DNA of 64,000 nucleotides from Rheinheimera hassiensis (lineage in GTDB: Bacteria > Pseudomonadota > Gammaproteobacteria > Enterobacterales > Alteromonadaceae). The position numbers were made by a program, and so were the translations under genes. Numbering within the stretch: position 1 is the first letter of the stretch; each line of letters opens with the position of its first letter. The notes under the pieces were generated by a model. It was not told where the DNA came from. It searched no databases and saw only the letters and a list, made by a program, of their open reading frames with translations. The stretch is taken from contig NZ_JAKUJZ010000008.1 in assembly GCF_022436675.1 (NCBI RefSeq), forward strand, positions 122,386 to 186,385, given 5' to 3'. Shown one piece after another: positions 1 through 8,948 of the stretch.

Positions 1-885
1 ATTGGCGCTTATATTATCTGGCACGGCGGCATCGTTGCCTGGCCGGTGTTTGCCGTGTTCTTTGCCCTGGCGCTGATTTACGGCGTAATGATGACAATGC
101 CGATTGGCGGCGCTGATATGCCGGTGGTCATTTCGCTGTACAACGCCTTTACCGGTTTAGCCGTTGGCTTTGAAGGCTATGTGCTGAATAACCCAGCGCT
201 AATGATTGCCGGTATGGTGGTCGGTTCAGCCGGATCGTTGCTAACACTGCTGATGGCTAAAGCAATGAACCGCTCGGTGGCCAATGTGCTGTTTTCTAAC
301 TTTGGCGCCACAAGCGATGAAGCTGAAGGGGATATTGCCGGCAGTCAAAAACCGATTGATGCCAGCGACGCCGGTATTAATATGCGTTACGCCAGCAAGG
401 TGATTATTGCGCCGGGCTATGGTTTAGCGGTGGCGCAAGCACAGCATAAGCTGTACGAGTTGGTAAAATTGCTGCAGGATGCCGGGGTTGAGGTAAAGTT
501 TGCCATTCACCCGGTAGCTGGCCGTATGCCGGGCCATATGAACGTGTTGTTGGCAGAAGCAGGAGTGCCATACGATATTATCTTTGATATGGAAGATATT
601 AACGGCGAGTTTAAAGAAGCCGATGTTGCCATAGTCATTGGCGCCAACGACACAGTAAACCCGGCGGCACGTACCAATAAAAGCTCGCCGATTTACGGCA
701 TGCCGGTGCTGAATGTCGATATGGCAAAGCAGGTGTACGTAGTAAAACGAGGCCAGGGTAAAGGTTACTCTGGTGTGGAAAACGCACTGTTTTACGCCGA
801 CAATACTCAAATGGTATACGGCGATGCACAAAAAGTGATGGTATCGATGATCCAGGCAATTAAATCACTCGGCGGCGGGCATTAA
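1..885 (+). CDS. pntB: NAD(P) transhydrogenase subunit beta, C-terminal part (cut by window start)
   Basis: The frame is open from base 1, so the gene begins upstream of the window. The product is the beta subunit of the proton-translocating transhydrogenase, an inner-membrane enzyme that uses the proton gradient to reduce NADP+ with NADH. The first ~90 residues are the last membrane helices, with Gly/Ala-rich segments and GADMPVVISLYNAFTG. The remainder is the NADP(H)-binding domain III, seen in IIAPGYGLAVAQAQ, HPVAGRMPGHMNVLLAEA, IGANDTVNPAA and KRGQGKGYSGVENALF. The C-terminus is complete and ends at TAA. pntA would be expected just upstream, outside the window. The identification is secure. 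Confidence 0.97.
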   Translation: MGAYIIWHGGIVAWPVFAVFFALALIYGVMMTMPIGGADMPVVISLYNAFTGLAVGFEGYVLNNPALMIAGMVVGSAGSLLTLLMAKAMNRSVANVLFSNFGATSDEAEGDIAGSQKPIDASDAGINMRYASKVIIAPGYGLAVAQAQHKLYELVKLLQDAGVEVKFAIHPVAGRMPGHMNVLLAEAGVPYDIIFDMEDINGEFKEADVAIVIGANDTVNPAARTNKSSPIYGMPVLNVDMAKQVYVVKRGQGKGYSGVENALFYADNTQMVYGDAQKVMVSMIQAIKSLGGGH

Positions 886-901
886 CCGGCACAAGAAGCC
901 G

Positions 902-2338
902 TTACCGGTTTAATTGCTGCTGACACAACTGCCCCAGCGTTTGCAGTGCCCGCTCCAGCCGGGCATCCTGCTCTATAGCGCAGTTTAGGCGGATAAAGTT
1001 ACGGTAGTGCGCGCTACCAGCCACAGCGGTAGGTGAGAATATAACCCCCGGCGCTATGCTGATATGTTCTGCCAATGCCTGCTGTGCCAGCGTGTAACCA
1101 TCTACTGCTGGTGGCAGTTCTACCCAGAGCACAAAACCACCCTGCGGCTGGCTAACGCGGGTGCCGGGTGGAAATAACCGGCCAATACTGCTGCTAACGC
1201 GCTGCACCGCAGCTTCGTACTGTGGCCGTACCTGACGTAGATGCCGTTCATACTGGCCACTTTGCAACAGCTTTGCCACCGCTAATTGTGGCAATGCAGC
1301 GGTACTTATATTACTAATAAACTTCAGGTATTCCAGTTTTGCAGTGTGTTTTGGTGCTATTACCCAGCCCAGGCGTAAATCCGGCGACAGCGTTTTGGAA
1401 AAAGTGCTGCAGTAAAAAATATCCTGCTGTGGCGCCAGCGCTAAACAACTGCCCGGCCTTGGCCCGGCAAAGCCTAAATCGCCGTAGGTGTCATCTTCTA
1501 TCAGCGGTATATCACGCTGTGCCAGCAACTGCAGTATGCGATTTTTATTGGCGTCAGGTATCAGGCTGCCCAGCGGATTACTGTAATTAGCAATCAACAC
1601 ACAGGCCTTTACCGGCCATTGCTCAAGTGCTTGCTCCAACACATCTGGCGCCATGCCGGTTTGTGCATTAGTGGGCAGCGCCAGCGCTTTTAAACCTGCC
1701 GCTTCCAGGGCTTGCAGCAAACCATAAAACGCCGGCGATTCTATCACCACCACATCACCCGGCTGGGTTACCGCGGTTAAGCTCAGCATCAGCGCTTCCT
1801 GGCAGCCATTGGTAATAATGACATCGTCCTGCGATACCACAGCGCCATGTAATGCCATACGCCGGGCTATTTCACGGCGTAATTCAGGCGCACCGCGGCT
1901 GGCTTCATAGCGCATTAAGCGTGCTGGTTCGGTTTTTATTACCTGCTGCAACGCTTTTTGTAGCGCGTGCTGTGGCAGATAAACCGCAGCAGGTACCGCG
2001 GCCCCTAAGCGCATATAGGCTGGATCGGCTGCAGCCTTAGACAGCGACAACGCTATTTGCTGGCTGCAGACAAGGCTGGGCACAGCCGCCTGTTGCAGCA
2101 ACGCACTGCTAAGCGGTGGCGGCTGATGACGCGCTTTAACAAAATAACCACTGCGGTTATTGGCTTGCAAATAACCATCAGCCTCCAACCGGCGGTAGCT
2201 CGCTACCACAGTGGAAATACTCAGCGAGCGGCGCCTGGCAAGTTCGCGCACACCCGGCAGACGCTCGCCACAGCCATACTGGCCCAGCTCTATTTGCTGT
2301 TGCAGCTCAGCAGCCAATTGTTGATAACGAAAACTCAC
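902..2338 (-). CDS. MocR/PdxR-type regulator (GntR HTH + aminotransferase fold)
   Basis: This 478-aa regulator has an N-terminal GntR winged helix (residues ~1-70, with ERLPGVRELARRRSLS) joined to a fold-type I aminotransferase domain. The PLP-lysine region is seen in FYCSTFSKTLSPDLRLGW, with NYSNPLG and IEDDTYGDL upstream of it. MocR proteins use PLP or an external aldimine as effector to control B6, GABA, taurine or exporter genes. The start is GTG at 2338, behind a GGAGG located 4 nt upstream, which is short spacing. A LysE exporter lies 20 bp upstream on the same strand, so the two probably form one transcript and the regulator may control the exporter. The substrate cannot be read from the sequence. 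Confidence 0.9.
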   Translation of the reverse strand: MSFRYQQLAAELQQQIELGQYGCGERLPGVRELARRRSLSISTVVASYRRLEADGYLQANNRSGYFVKARHQPPPLSSALLQQAAVPSLVCSQQIALSLSKAAADPAYMRLGAAVPAAVYLPQHALQKALQQVIKTEPARLMRYEASRGAPELRREIARRMALHGAVVSQDDVIITNGCQEALMLSLTAVTQPGDVVVIESPAFYGLLQALEAAGLKALALPTNAQTGMAPDVLEQALEQWPVKACVLIANYSNPLGSLIPDANKNRILQLLAQRDIPLIEDDTYGDLGFAGPRPGSCLALAPQQDIFYCSTFSKTLSPDLRLGWVIAPKHTAKLEYLKFISNISTAALPQLAVAKLLQSGQYERHLRQVRPQYEAAVQRVSSSIGRLFPPGTRVSQPQGGFVLWVELPPAVDGYTLAQQALAEHISIAPGVIFSPTAVAGSAHYRNFIRLNCAIEQDARLERALQTLGQLCQQQLNR

Positions 2339-2358
2339 ACACCCTCCTTTGGTTTAAG

Positions 2359-2967
2359 CTAAAACATCTGTAGCGCCTGCCACAATGGCGGTAATACCGA
2401 CAATGCCAGCAGCATGCCCATTGCCCGGTTAAACCAGCGCCGTTGCTCTGGTGCTGTCAGTAAGCGCTTTAAACCGGCACCAAACATCAACCAACTAATA
2501 GTGCAGGGCAAACCCACCAGCAAAAATACCAGCGCAATCAGCGCCAGTTGCTGCCAATATACGCCCTGCAAGCTGGTAAAAGCGGCAATAGCGCCGGTAA
2601 TCATCACCCAGGCTTTGGCATTTACCCACTGAAACAGCAGTGCCTGCATAAAACTCAGTGGCTTACTGTTGCCCGTTTCTATTTGCTTTGGCTCTGCGCT
2701 GGCAATTTTCCATGCCAAATACAGCAAATATATCGAGCCAACTAACTTTATCAGTTGGTGCAACAGCGGCTGTTGCTGCAAGATCAGCCCGGCACCCAGA
2801 CCTACCGCCAGCAACATCAGTAAAAACCCCAGTTGAATACCGGCCAAATGCGCCAGGCTTTTTTGCACGCCGTAATTAACGCCGGACGACATAATCATAA
2901 TGTTATTCGGCCCGGGTGTAATACTGGTGGCAAAGGCAAAAAATACTAAGGTCCAGAATAACTCCAT
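2359..2967 (-). CDS. LysE/RhtB family amino-acid exporter
   Basis: This 202-aa inner-membrane protein has about six hydrophobic helices and the N-terminal family signature SITPGPNNIMIMSSG (residues ~15-30). LysE/RhtB proteins export amino acids or their analogues by proton antiport. The AGGAG eight bases before ATG 2967 supports the start. It is the first gene of a two-gene unit with the MocR regulator downstream. Pairing with a PLP-dependent regulator suggests an amino-acid-like substrate; this is inference. A second LysE protein lies at 15340 with its own AraC regulator. Confidence 0.9.
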   Translation of the reverse strand: MELFWTLVFFAFATSITPGPNNIMIMSSGVNYGVQKSLAHLAGIQLGFLLMLLAVGLGAGLILQQQPLLHQLIKLVGSIYLLYLAWKIASAEPKQIETGNSKPLSFMQALLFQWVNAKAWVMITGAIAAFTSLQGVYWQQLALIALVFLLVGLPCTISWLMFGAGLKRLLTAPEQRRWFNRAMGMLLALSVLPPLWQALQMF

Positions 2968-3244
2968 GCAGCTTGCTCCTGTTTGCTTACGTTAAGTAGC
3001 GACAGTAGCGCGTGCACACGGCAGAAAATATACACAGTACAGTGCAAAATAAGCAGTACAGATAAAATAAAAATAACAGCAGAGCAATACAGCGAAGCAC
3101 TCAAATCAAACCATCAGGTCACACCAGCAGTGTAATAAACAATTAATTACACAAAACATTATGCTACTAACTCATGATTAACAGCTTTGTAGTCGCTAAA
3201 CTTAAAAACACCCTGATTTTTATATTTATTGTGGAGTAATTGGT

Positions 3245-6200
3245 ATGGGCCTTTGGTCTTTTGTTAAGCCGACCGCCAACAGGCACCCTGTGCTGGCCTG
3301 TTTGCTTATGTCTGCACTGGCATTGGCGGTGTCGGGCTGCGGTGGTGGCAGTGACAATGCGGATACTATACCGCCGGTAGCAACACCTCCGGTGGTAACT
3401 CCCCCCGCCCCAACACCACCAGAGGAAACTCCACCGCCAGAGGAAACGCCGCCAGCAGGGGAGCTGCCAGAACCTGCTCTTGAAACCGCGCCAAGCGCCG
3501 ACGTTAAGCCACTGCCCAAACCAGGCGGCCCGTCGTTACCACCGCCACCGACTGAGCTCAGGCTATCGGCAGCTTATGATAAAAGCGCCGCTGCGCCAGC
3601 AGTAATTGCGCCATCTGCCAGCTCATCTGGCGATGAAAATGGCAATAATACTGCAGATAAAGCCATTGATGGCGATTTAACCAGCCGCTGGGAAAGCGCC
3701 TGGGGCGATGATGTTGCCGACGCTGACAGCGCCTGGTTACAGTTTGATTTTGGTGCCAAAACCGCCATTGGTTATATCAAGCTGTATTGGGAAAACGCCT
3801 ATGCTGAAGAATACGCCATTTATATTTCTGATGATGCCGAAAACTGGTATCAACTGCGCTATATCGCCGGAGCCCAAGGTGGCACTGAAGAGTTTTTTAA
3901 CCTGAATATCGATGCCCGCTATGTGCGGCTGCAAGGCATTAAGCGCCACACCCAGTATGGCTATTCTTTGTTTGAGGTTGAATTTAAAGCGCCGGGCAGC
4001 GACAACTCCATGCCGCTGCTGGACACCTCCTATGTGCCCTACCCGCTAAGTGGTAGCGGCCGCCAACCACTGCCAGCCCCGGCTGAACCGGTTGAGAGCG
4101 TGCGCTTTACCCTGGCGGATGGCACCCTGGTAACACGTTTTGGTATGGTAGGCCGCTCCCGCCACGCCCGCGAACGCGGTGAGGAATGGAACGAAATAGG
4201 TTTTGGCTTGAATGAAACAATCGACGCCCAGGGCAACCCTGCCGATAAAGGCCCTGGCGCACATTTAAACTTTATTGCTAACTACTTTAAAAACCGTACC
4301 TGGGGCGTCGAGTTTATTGATAACAGCAACGTTGCCGGTGTTACCGCGCCAAGGATTATCGTCAACCAATATTACCAGCAAGCGCAAAAAGGCGGCGGTC
4401 ACTCTTTTGTCCGCCGTTTTGACGAACCCAACGTTACCGGTTTTGGCTGGATGAGCCCCGGCGATTTACTCGATGACTCTACTTATCTGAGTGACGGTGC
4501 ACCCTGTCCTGTCGTGCAAAAACCAGCTAATGCTGTGCTATTAAACCCTAACAGTGGCTATAACGGCGTTATCGGCGCTAACGATGGCTGCAGCGTGGTG
4601 TTTGATACTTACCCCGGCCACCGTGCCCTGTCGACGAATGCCGATGGCGTACTGGTGCCAAACGGCAATAACGTGGCAGCACGGGTACTGAAAAAAGGCG
4701 ACGTTATTGAGTTTACCGGCTCGTTCTTTTCCACCCGTGAAGCCATGGATGCAATTGGCGATAACGGCGCCTTTCGTTATTACACTAACGAGCTGACCTA
4801 CGTCATGGGCCAGGGCTTACGCCCCTGGTATGGCGTGCAACCTCGGTTAATGAATGAACCTTTACCAGACAGCACTCTGCAAGGCGGGCTGGGATCGGTG
4901 TCATACGATTACGCCGACAATGCCAGCTTTATTTTTCAGCAGCCACATAACAATATTGGTATGCAAAATATTCAGCGCTTTATGGAAGGACGGCGCTGGC
5001 TACACACTAACTTATGGAGCGGCGAGCATAACGAAGATGGTAATGATCGCAATGACGCTGGCCGCTACCTGCAGGGCCCGCGCTTTAACCAGTCATCCTG
5101 CTTTAACTGCCATATCAGCAATGGCCGTAGCGTAGCCCCAACAGTAATAAACCAGCGGCTGGATACCATGGCGATCCGCGTTGGCGCTACCGGTACCGAC
5201 ACCAATGGTAACTATTTGCCGCACCCGATTTACGGCCAGGCTGTGCAAATGAATGCGCGATCTGCTACCACCGGCGCAGTGCAAAACTGGGGCAATGCCG
5301 CTGTGGTTGCCGGTTTTACCAGCAAAAATGTACAACTTGCCGATGGCACTGTGGTTGAACTGCGTAAACCGGAAATTGCCTTTGAAGGCCCAACACCTGA
5401 AGTTTATTCAGTGCGCTCAGCTCAGCCATTAATTGGTATGGGGCTGCTCGAAGCCATTGACGATGAAACCATTTTAGCCAGGGTGCGCACCTCACCCGAT
5501 GCCGATGGCGTACTGGGAACAGCCAACTATGCCTATGACCCGGAAACCGGCGGCGTGCGTTTAGGCCGCTACGGTTGGAAAGCCGGTAAAGTCAGCCTGC
5601 GCCACCAGGTAGCTAACGCCGCCTTACTGGATATGTCGGTAACCTCGTCCATTTACCCGAACCGCGATTGTCTGGCGGGGGCCGCACACTGCGATGCGGC
5701 CAGCGGCACAGAACCCGGCTTGCCGGATGAAGCGCTGCAGTTAATGACAGAATATCTGCACCTGTTAGCCGTACCGGCACAACGCAGCCTGGTCAGCGGT
5801 TACCCTAAAGGCGTATCGCCCATGGCGTATCTGGATGTTGAACCGGCAAAAATTGCGCAGGGTGAGCAGGTATTTAAAGCCATCCGCTGTAACGCCTGCC
5901 ATGTCAGCGAAGTGCAAACCAGCGCCCGTTCAGCCTTTGACGAAGTACGCAACCAAACTATCCGGCCTTACACCGATATGCTGTTGCATGATATGGGTGA
6001 AGAGCTGGCCGATAACTTTGCCGAAGGCTTAGCCGGCGGCAATATGTGGCGCACACCGGCACTGTGGGGCATTGGCTACACCAAATACGTCGCGGCCGGC
6101 ACACCGGTGGGCTATTTACACGACAGCCGCGCACGTACGTTAACCGAAGCCATTTTGTGGCACGGCGGCGAAGCTGAAGTGATTAAAAACCGCTTTGTTA

Positions 6201-6253
6201 ATTTAGCCACCGAAGAGCGCGAGGCCCTGCTGGCTTTTCTGGGGTCGCTGTAA
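3245..6253 (+). CDS. Large di-heme oxidoreductase-like lipoprotein with discoidin domain
   Basis: This 1002-aa exported lipoprotein has a lipobox LAVSGC with Cys near residue 32. A Pro-rich linker of TPP/EETPP units (residues ~40-75) follows, then an F5/8 type C (discoidin) domain at ~115-245, with DGDLTSRWES and ARYVRLQGIKRHTQYGYS. The rest resembles the DHOR/DUF1111 di-heme family, with two CXXCH haem sites: CFNCH (~619) and CNACH (~881). The C-terminus has the family-like WRTPALWGIGYT and ARTLTEAILWHGGEA. It would be anchored in the envelope and act as a c-type cytochrome redox protein; the discoidin module suggests glycan or surface binding. It is monocistronic and much longer than a usual ~500-aa DHOR. 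The substrate is unknown. Confidence 0.85.
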   Translation: MGLWSFVKPTANRHPVLACLLMSALALAVSGCGGGSDNADTIPPVATPPVVTPPAPTPPEETPPPEETPPAGELPEPALETAPSADVKPLPKPGGPSLPPPPTELRLSAAYDKSAAAPAVIAPSASSSGDENGNNTADKAIDGDLTSRWESAWGDDVADADSAWLQFDFGAKTAIGYIKLYWENAYAEEYAIYISDDAENWYQLRYIAGAQGGTEEFFNLNIDARYVRLQGIKRHTQYGYSLFEVEFKAPGSDNSMPLLDTSYVPYPLSGSGRQPLPAPAEPVESVRFTLADGTLVTRFGMVGRSRHARERGEEWNEIGFGLNETIDAQGNPADKGPGAHLNFIANYFKNRTWGVEFIDNSNVAGVTAPRIIVNQYYQQAQKGGGHSFVRRFDEPNVTGFGWMSPGDLLDDSTYLSDGAPCPVVQKPANAVLLNPNSGYNGVIGANDGCSVVFDTYPGHRALSTNADGVLVPNGNNVAARVLKKGDVIEFTGSFFSTREAMDAIGDNGAFRYYTNELTYVMGQGLRPWYGVQPRLMNEPLPDSTLQGGLGSVSYDYADNASFIFQQPHNNIGMQNIQRFMEGRRWLHTNLWSGEHNEDGNDRNDAGRYLQGPRFNQSSCFNCHISNGRSVAPTVINQRLDTMAIRVGATGTDTNGNYLPHPIYGQAVQMNARSATTGAVQNWGNAAVVAGFTSKNVQLADGTVVELRKPEIAFEGPTPEVYSVRSAQPLIGMGLLEAIDDETILARVRTSPDADGVLGTANYAYDPETGGVRLGRYGWKAGKVSLRHQVANAALLDMSVTSSIYPNRDCLAGAAHCDAASGTEPGLPDEALQLMTEYLHLLAVPAQRSLVSGYPKGVSPMAYLDVEPAKIAQGEQVFKAIRCNACHVSEVQTSARSAFDEVRNQTIRPYTDMLLHDMGEELADNFAEGLAGGNMWRTPALWGIGYTKYVAAGTPVGYLHDSRARTLTEAILWHGGEAEVIKNRFVNLATEEREALLAFLGSL

Positions 6254-6259
6254 GATCAG

Positions 6260-6285
6260 GCCCGGTGTCAAATACAACACCGGGC
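6260..6285. terminator. Bidirectional terminator between convergent genes
   Basis: A perfect 9-bp stem GCCCGGTGT / ACACCGGGC encloses an 8-nt loop, with TTTA after it on the plus strand. It lies between the 3' end of the di-heme lipoprotein gene and the 3' end of the convergent MFS gene, so it probably serves both. The T-tract is short. Confidence 0.7.
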
Positions 6286-6291
6286 TTTACC

Positions 6292-7467
6292 TCAGGCGTT
6301 CGCCGTTGCTGTGTTGGCGTTTGCTGAGCGGTTGCGGCGAAACCACAACACCATGGCCAACCCCACCGCAGCAGTAACCGCACCGGCCAGCGGCACAGCG
6401 TTCAGGCCAAAGCCGGCGCTAAGCATCAGCGCACCCAACATAGCACCTAACGCATTACCCAGGTTAAACGCGCCTATATTCATCGCCGACGCCAGGCTTG
6501 GCGCTTCTGCGGCTTCCTGCACCACCATCGCCTGCAGCGGTGGCACAAGGGCAAAACTGGCAATACCCCACAGCAAGATCAGCGGCGCCACCAGCAGCGG
6601 CGACGATATCACCAGCGCCAGCGTCACCAGCAACAGCATCACCGCAACTAACGACGCAATCAGCGTTAAATCCATTGAGCGGTCGGCAAAACGGCCACCA
6701 AGCACATTACCCACCGCCAGGCCGATGCCATATAGCACCAGCATCGCAGTGACAAACATGGTAGAGGCTTGGGTTTCGTCCTGCAAAATGGGCACTATGT
6801 AAGTAAATACTGTGAACATAGCGCTGGAGCTGACCACAGTTAACAGCAGCGCCACCAGTACCGGCTTTTTGCCCAGCACCCTAAGCTCATTGCGGACATT
6901 GGCTTTTTGTTTATTCACCATCGCCGGTAACGACAACCGCAGCGCCGCCATCGTAACAAGCCCGATAACCGCCATGCCGAAAAACGCCGGACGCCAGCCA
7001 ATTACTTCACCAATATAAGCAGCCAGCGGCACACCGCCGATGGTAGCAATGGTCAGGCCGGAAAACATCGCCGCCACTGCACCGGCACGCTTTTCCGGCG
7101 GCACCACGTTCATCGCTACTATAGCCCCGACGCCAAAAAAGGCGCCATGGTTAAATGAGGTAATAATCCGCCCGAGTAACAGCACGTTATAGCTGTCTGC
7201 CAGCGCAGAGATCAGATTACCCAGCGTAAAAATAGCCATCGATAACAGCAGCAGGTTACGCCTGGCCATATTGGCAAACACCAGCGTCATCAGTGGTGCG
7301 CCAAGCAGCACACCAAAAGCGTACGCACTGATCAGCATACCTGCTGTCGGAATAGATACCCCCAGATCGCCGGCAATAATCGGTAGCATGCCCATAGGAG
7401 AAAACTCTGTTACACCAATACCAAAGGCACCCAGCGCCAGCGCGAGCAAAGGAATATTGATTTTCAT
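6292..7467 (-). CDS. MFS efflux transporter (AraJ/arabinose-efflux-like)
   Basis: This ~391-aa protein has about twelve hydrophobic segments and the drug/sugar-efflux MFS signature GIGVTEFSPMGMLPIIAGDL (residues ~14-33), with LLGAPLMTL and GRIITSFNHGAFFG following. It would export a small molecule by proton antiport. The reading frame extends upstream to 7542, but ATG 7467 starts exactly at the canonical first helix (MKINIPLLALAL) and is preferred. It is divergent from the LysR gene at 7596 across a ~130-bp intergenic region, the usual arrangement for a LysR regulator and its target. The substrate is unknown. Confidence 0.9.
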   Translation of the reverse strand: MKINIPLLALALGAFGIGVTEFSPMGMLPIIAGDLGVSIPTAGMLISAYAFGVLLGAPLMTLVFANMARRNLLLLSMAIFTLGNLISALADSYNVLLLGRIITSFNHGAFFGVGAIVAMNVVPPEKRAGAVAAMFSGLTIATIGGVPLAAYIGEVIGWRPAFFGMAVIGLVTMAALRLSLPAMVNKQKANVRNELRVLGKKPVLVALLLTVVSSSAMFTVFTYIVPILQDETQASTMFVTAMLVLYGIGLAVGNVLGGRFADRSMDLTLIASLVAVMLLLVTLALVISSPLLVAPLILLWGIASFALVPPLQAMVVQEAAEAPSLASAMNIGAFNLGNALGAMLGALMLSAGFGLNAVPLAGAVTAAVGLAMVLWFRRNRSANANTATANA

Positions 7468-7595
7468 ATCAAGTCTCGTTAATTTGTGATGGCGCAGAAT
7501 ATACGCAACATTAAAGCGCAGAAAAACCGACCGGAAATACATTCAGCTTTGCCCTGAATTCACAAATGAGCGGATCAAGAATAAGCAGGTAACAA

Positions 7596-8513
7596 ATGAG
7601 CATCATAAAAACTGACAGAGCCGCCGAAATGGCTACCTTTTTATCCGTCGCCTGTACCGGCAGTTTAAGTGCGGCAGCGCGTGAACTGGCGCTAACACCG
7701 TCTGCGGTCAGCCGCATGATGACCCGGTTGGAAAAACGCCTCGGCGTGCGGCTTATAGTACGCAGCACCCGCAGCCTGCGTTTAACCAGCGAAGGTGAAT
7801 CTTATGCATTAGCTGCCCGGCGTATTCTGAAGGATTTGGACGATACCGAGCTGACCATTGCCAACCGCGGCAGCCCCAGCGGCAATATCAAAGTAACCAC
7901 TGCCACCGCGCACAGCCGGCTGACGATAGTGCCGCTGCTAAAAGAGTTTTTGCAGCGCTATCCCGATATTACACTGGAGATTGACGTCTCTGATCAGATC
8001 AGAGATGTCGCCTCCAGCCAGGTCGATGTGGCTATCCGCTTCGGTCAGCTACCCGATAGCGGCCTGAATGCCCGCCGTCTCGGCGACACCGGTCGCGTGG
8101 TGCTGGCCTCGCCGGAATATCTGGCCAAAGCCGGGGTACCGCAAACGCCGGCCGATCTAGCCCGGCACAACTGCCTGGATTTCAGTTTCCGCCGCTTAGA
8201 ACCCGGCTGGCCCTTCAGAGAAAATGGCCACGATTTTATGCTGGCCGTCAGCGGCAATATTATCGCCAACAATGGTGAAACCCTGGTGGAACTGGCGCAG
8301 CAGGGTATTGGTATTACCCGGGTTGGCCGCTTCCACGTACAGCAGTCGCTGGCAAACGGCCAACTGGTTGCACTGCTGGAAGATTATAACCCGCAAGACC
8401 GTGAGGCCATTCACGCAGTGTTTATCGGCGGCAAAAATATCCCCGCCAGGATCCGCGTCTTTGTCGATTATCTGGTGGAGAAAATGACAGCAGGCAGCAG
8501 CACTGTTGAGTAG
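7596..8513 (+). CDS. LysR family transcriptional regulator
   Basis: This 305-aa protein has an N-terminal winged HTH (residues ~10-65, with GSLSAAARELALTPSAVSRM) followed by a LysR substrate-binding domain (~95-300) containing DVSDQIRDVASSQVDVAIRFG. The latter resembles the CrgA/TrmB-like subgroup that often controls adjacent MFS or oxidoreductase genes. It is divergently oriented to the MFS gene at 6292-7467 and probably controls it and itself from the shared intergenic region. The inducer is unknown. Confidence 0.93.
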   Translation: MSIIKTDRAAEMATFLSVACTGSLSAAARELALTPSAVSRMMTRLEKRLGVRLIVRSTRSLRLTSEGESYALAARRILKDLDDTELTIANRGSPSGNIKVTTATAHSRLTIVPLLKEFLQRYPDITLEIDVSDQIRDVASSQVDVAIRFGQLPDSGLNARRLGDTGRVVLASPEYLAKAGVPQTPADLARHNCLDFSFRRLEPGWPFRENGHDFMLAVSGNIIANNGETLVELAQQGIGITRVGRFHVQQSLANGQLVALLEDYNPQDREAIHAVFIGGKNIPARIRVFVDYLVEKMTAGSSTVE

Positions 8514-8616
8514 CAGGAGCACTTGCCGCGTAACAACAGTCGGCTTGTAACATAGACAGGCATTTCGCCGCACAGTACACTAAAGCGATATTTTATTAAC
8601 AAACAAGGCAATACCA

Positions 8617-8862
8617 GTGAATAGAGAGACTTTGTCTGCAGAGCAAATTGCAGAAATTAAAAGCAACTTCAATTTTTTTGACCGTGACGGCAACGGCCGG
8701 ATTGAGCTAACCGAGTTTATCGAACTGCTTACGGCGCTGGCCCCTAAAACCAAAGTCAGCCATGTTGAAGAGGGTTTTAAGCTTATCGACACCAACAATA
8801 ACGGTTATATCGACTTCGCTGAATTCTTAGACTGGTGGCAAGACTGCTGGTGGGAGTACTAA
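8617..8862 (+). CDS. Small EF-hand calcium-binding protein
   Basis: This 81-aa acidic protein carries two canonical EF-hand loops: DRDGNGRIELTE (residues ~25-36) and DTNNNGYIDFAE (~60-71), each with acidic or Asn ligands at positions 1, 3, 5 and Glu at 12. It has no signal peptide, so it is probably a cytoplasmic Ca2+ buffer or sensor of the calerythrin/calmodulin-like type. It ends in an aromatic tail, WWQDCWWEY. The gene stands alone between the LysR gene and the convergent peptide operon. A degenerate copy of its second EF-hand occurs at 15933-15989, on the far side of the peptide cluster. Confidence 0.88.
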   Translation: MNRETLSAEQIAEIKSNFNFFDRDGNGRIELTEFIELLTALAPKTKVSHVEEGFKLIDTNNNGYIDFAEFLDWWQDCWWEY

Positions 8863-8917
8863 GAAGAAAAGATTCAGCTGGTGCCGGCGCTAAGCCGAAA
8901 AACTGATTTTACTTATT

Positions 8918-8948
8918 GTTACGCCCGTTCTCTGCTTACAGGCGTAAC
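8918..8948 (-). terminator. Inverted repeat at the end of the peptide operon
   Basis: A perfect 8-bp inverted repeat GTTACGCC / GGCGTAAC has a 15-nt loop that contains the stop codon of the ABC exporter gene. It could slow or end transcription of the minus-strand operon, but no strong T-tract follows, so the assignment is tentative. Confidence 0.4.
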
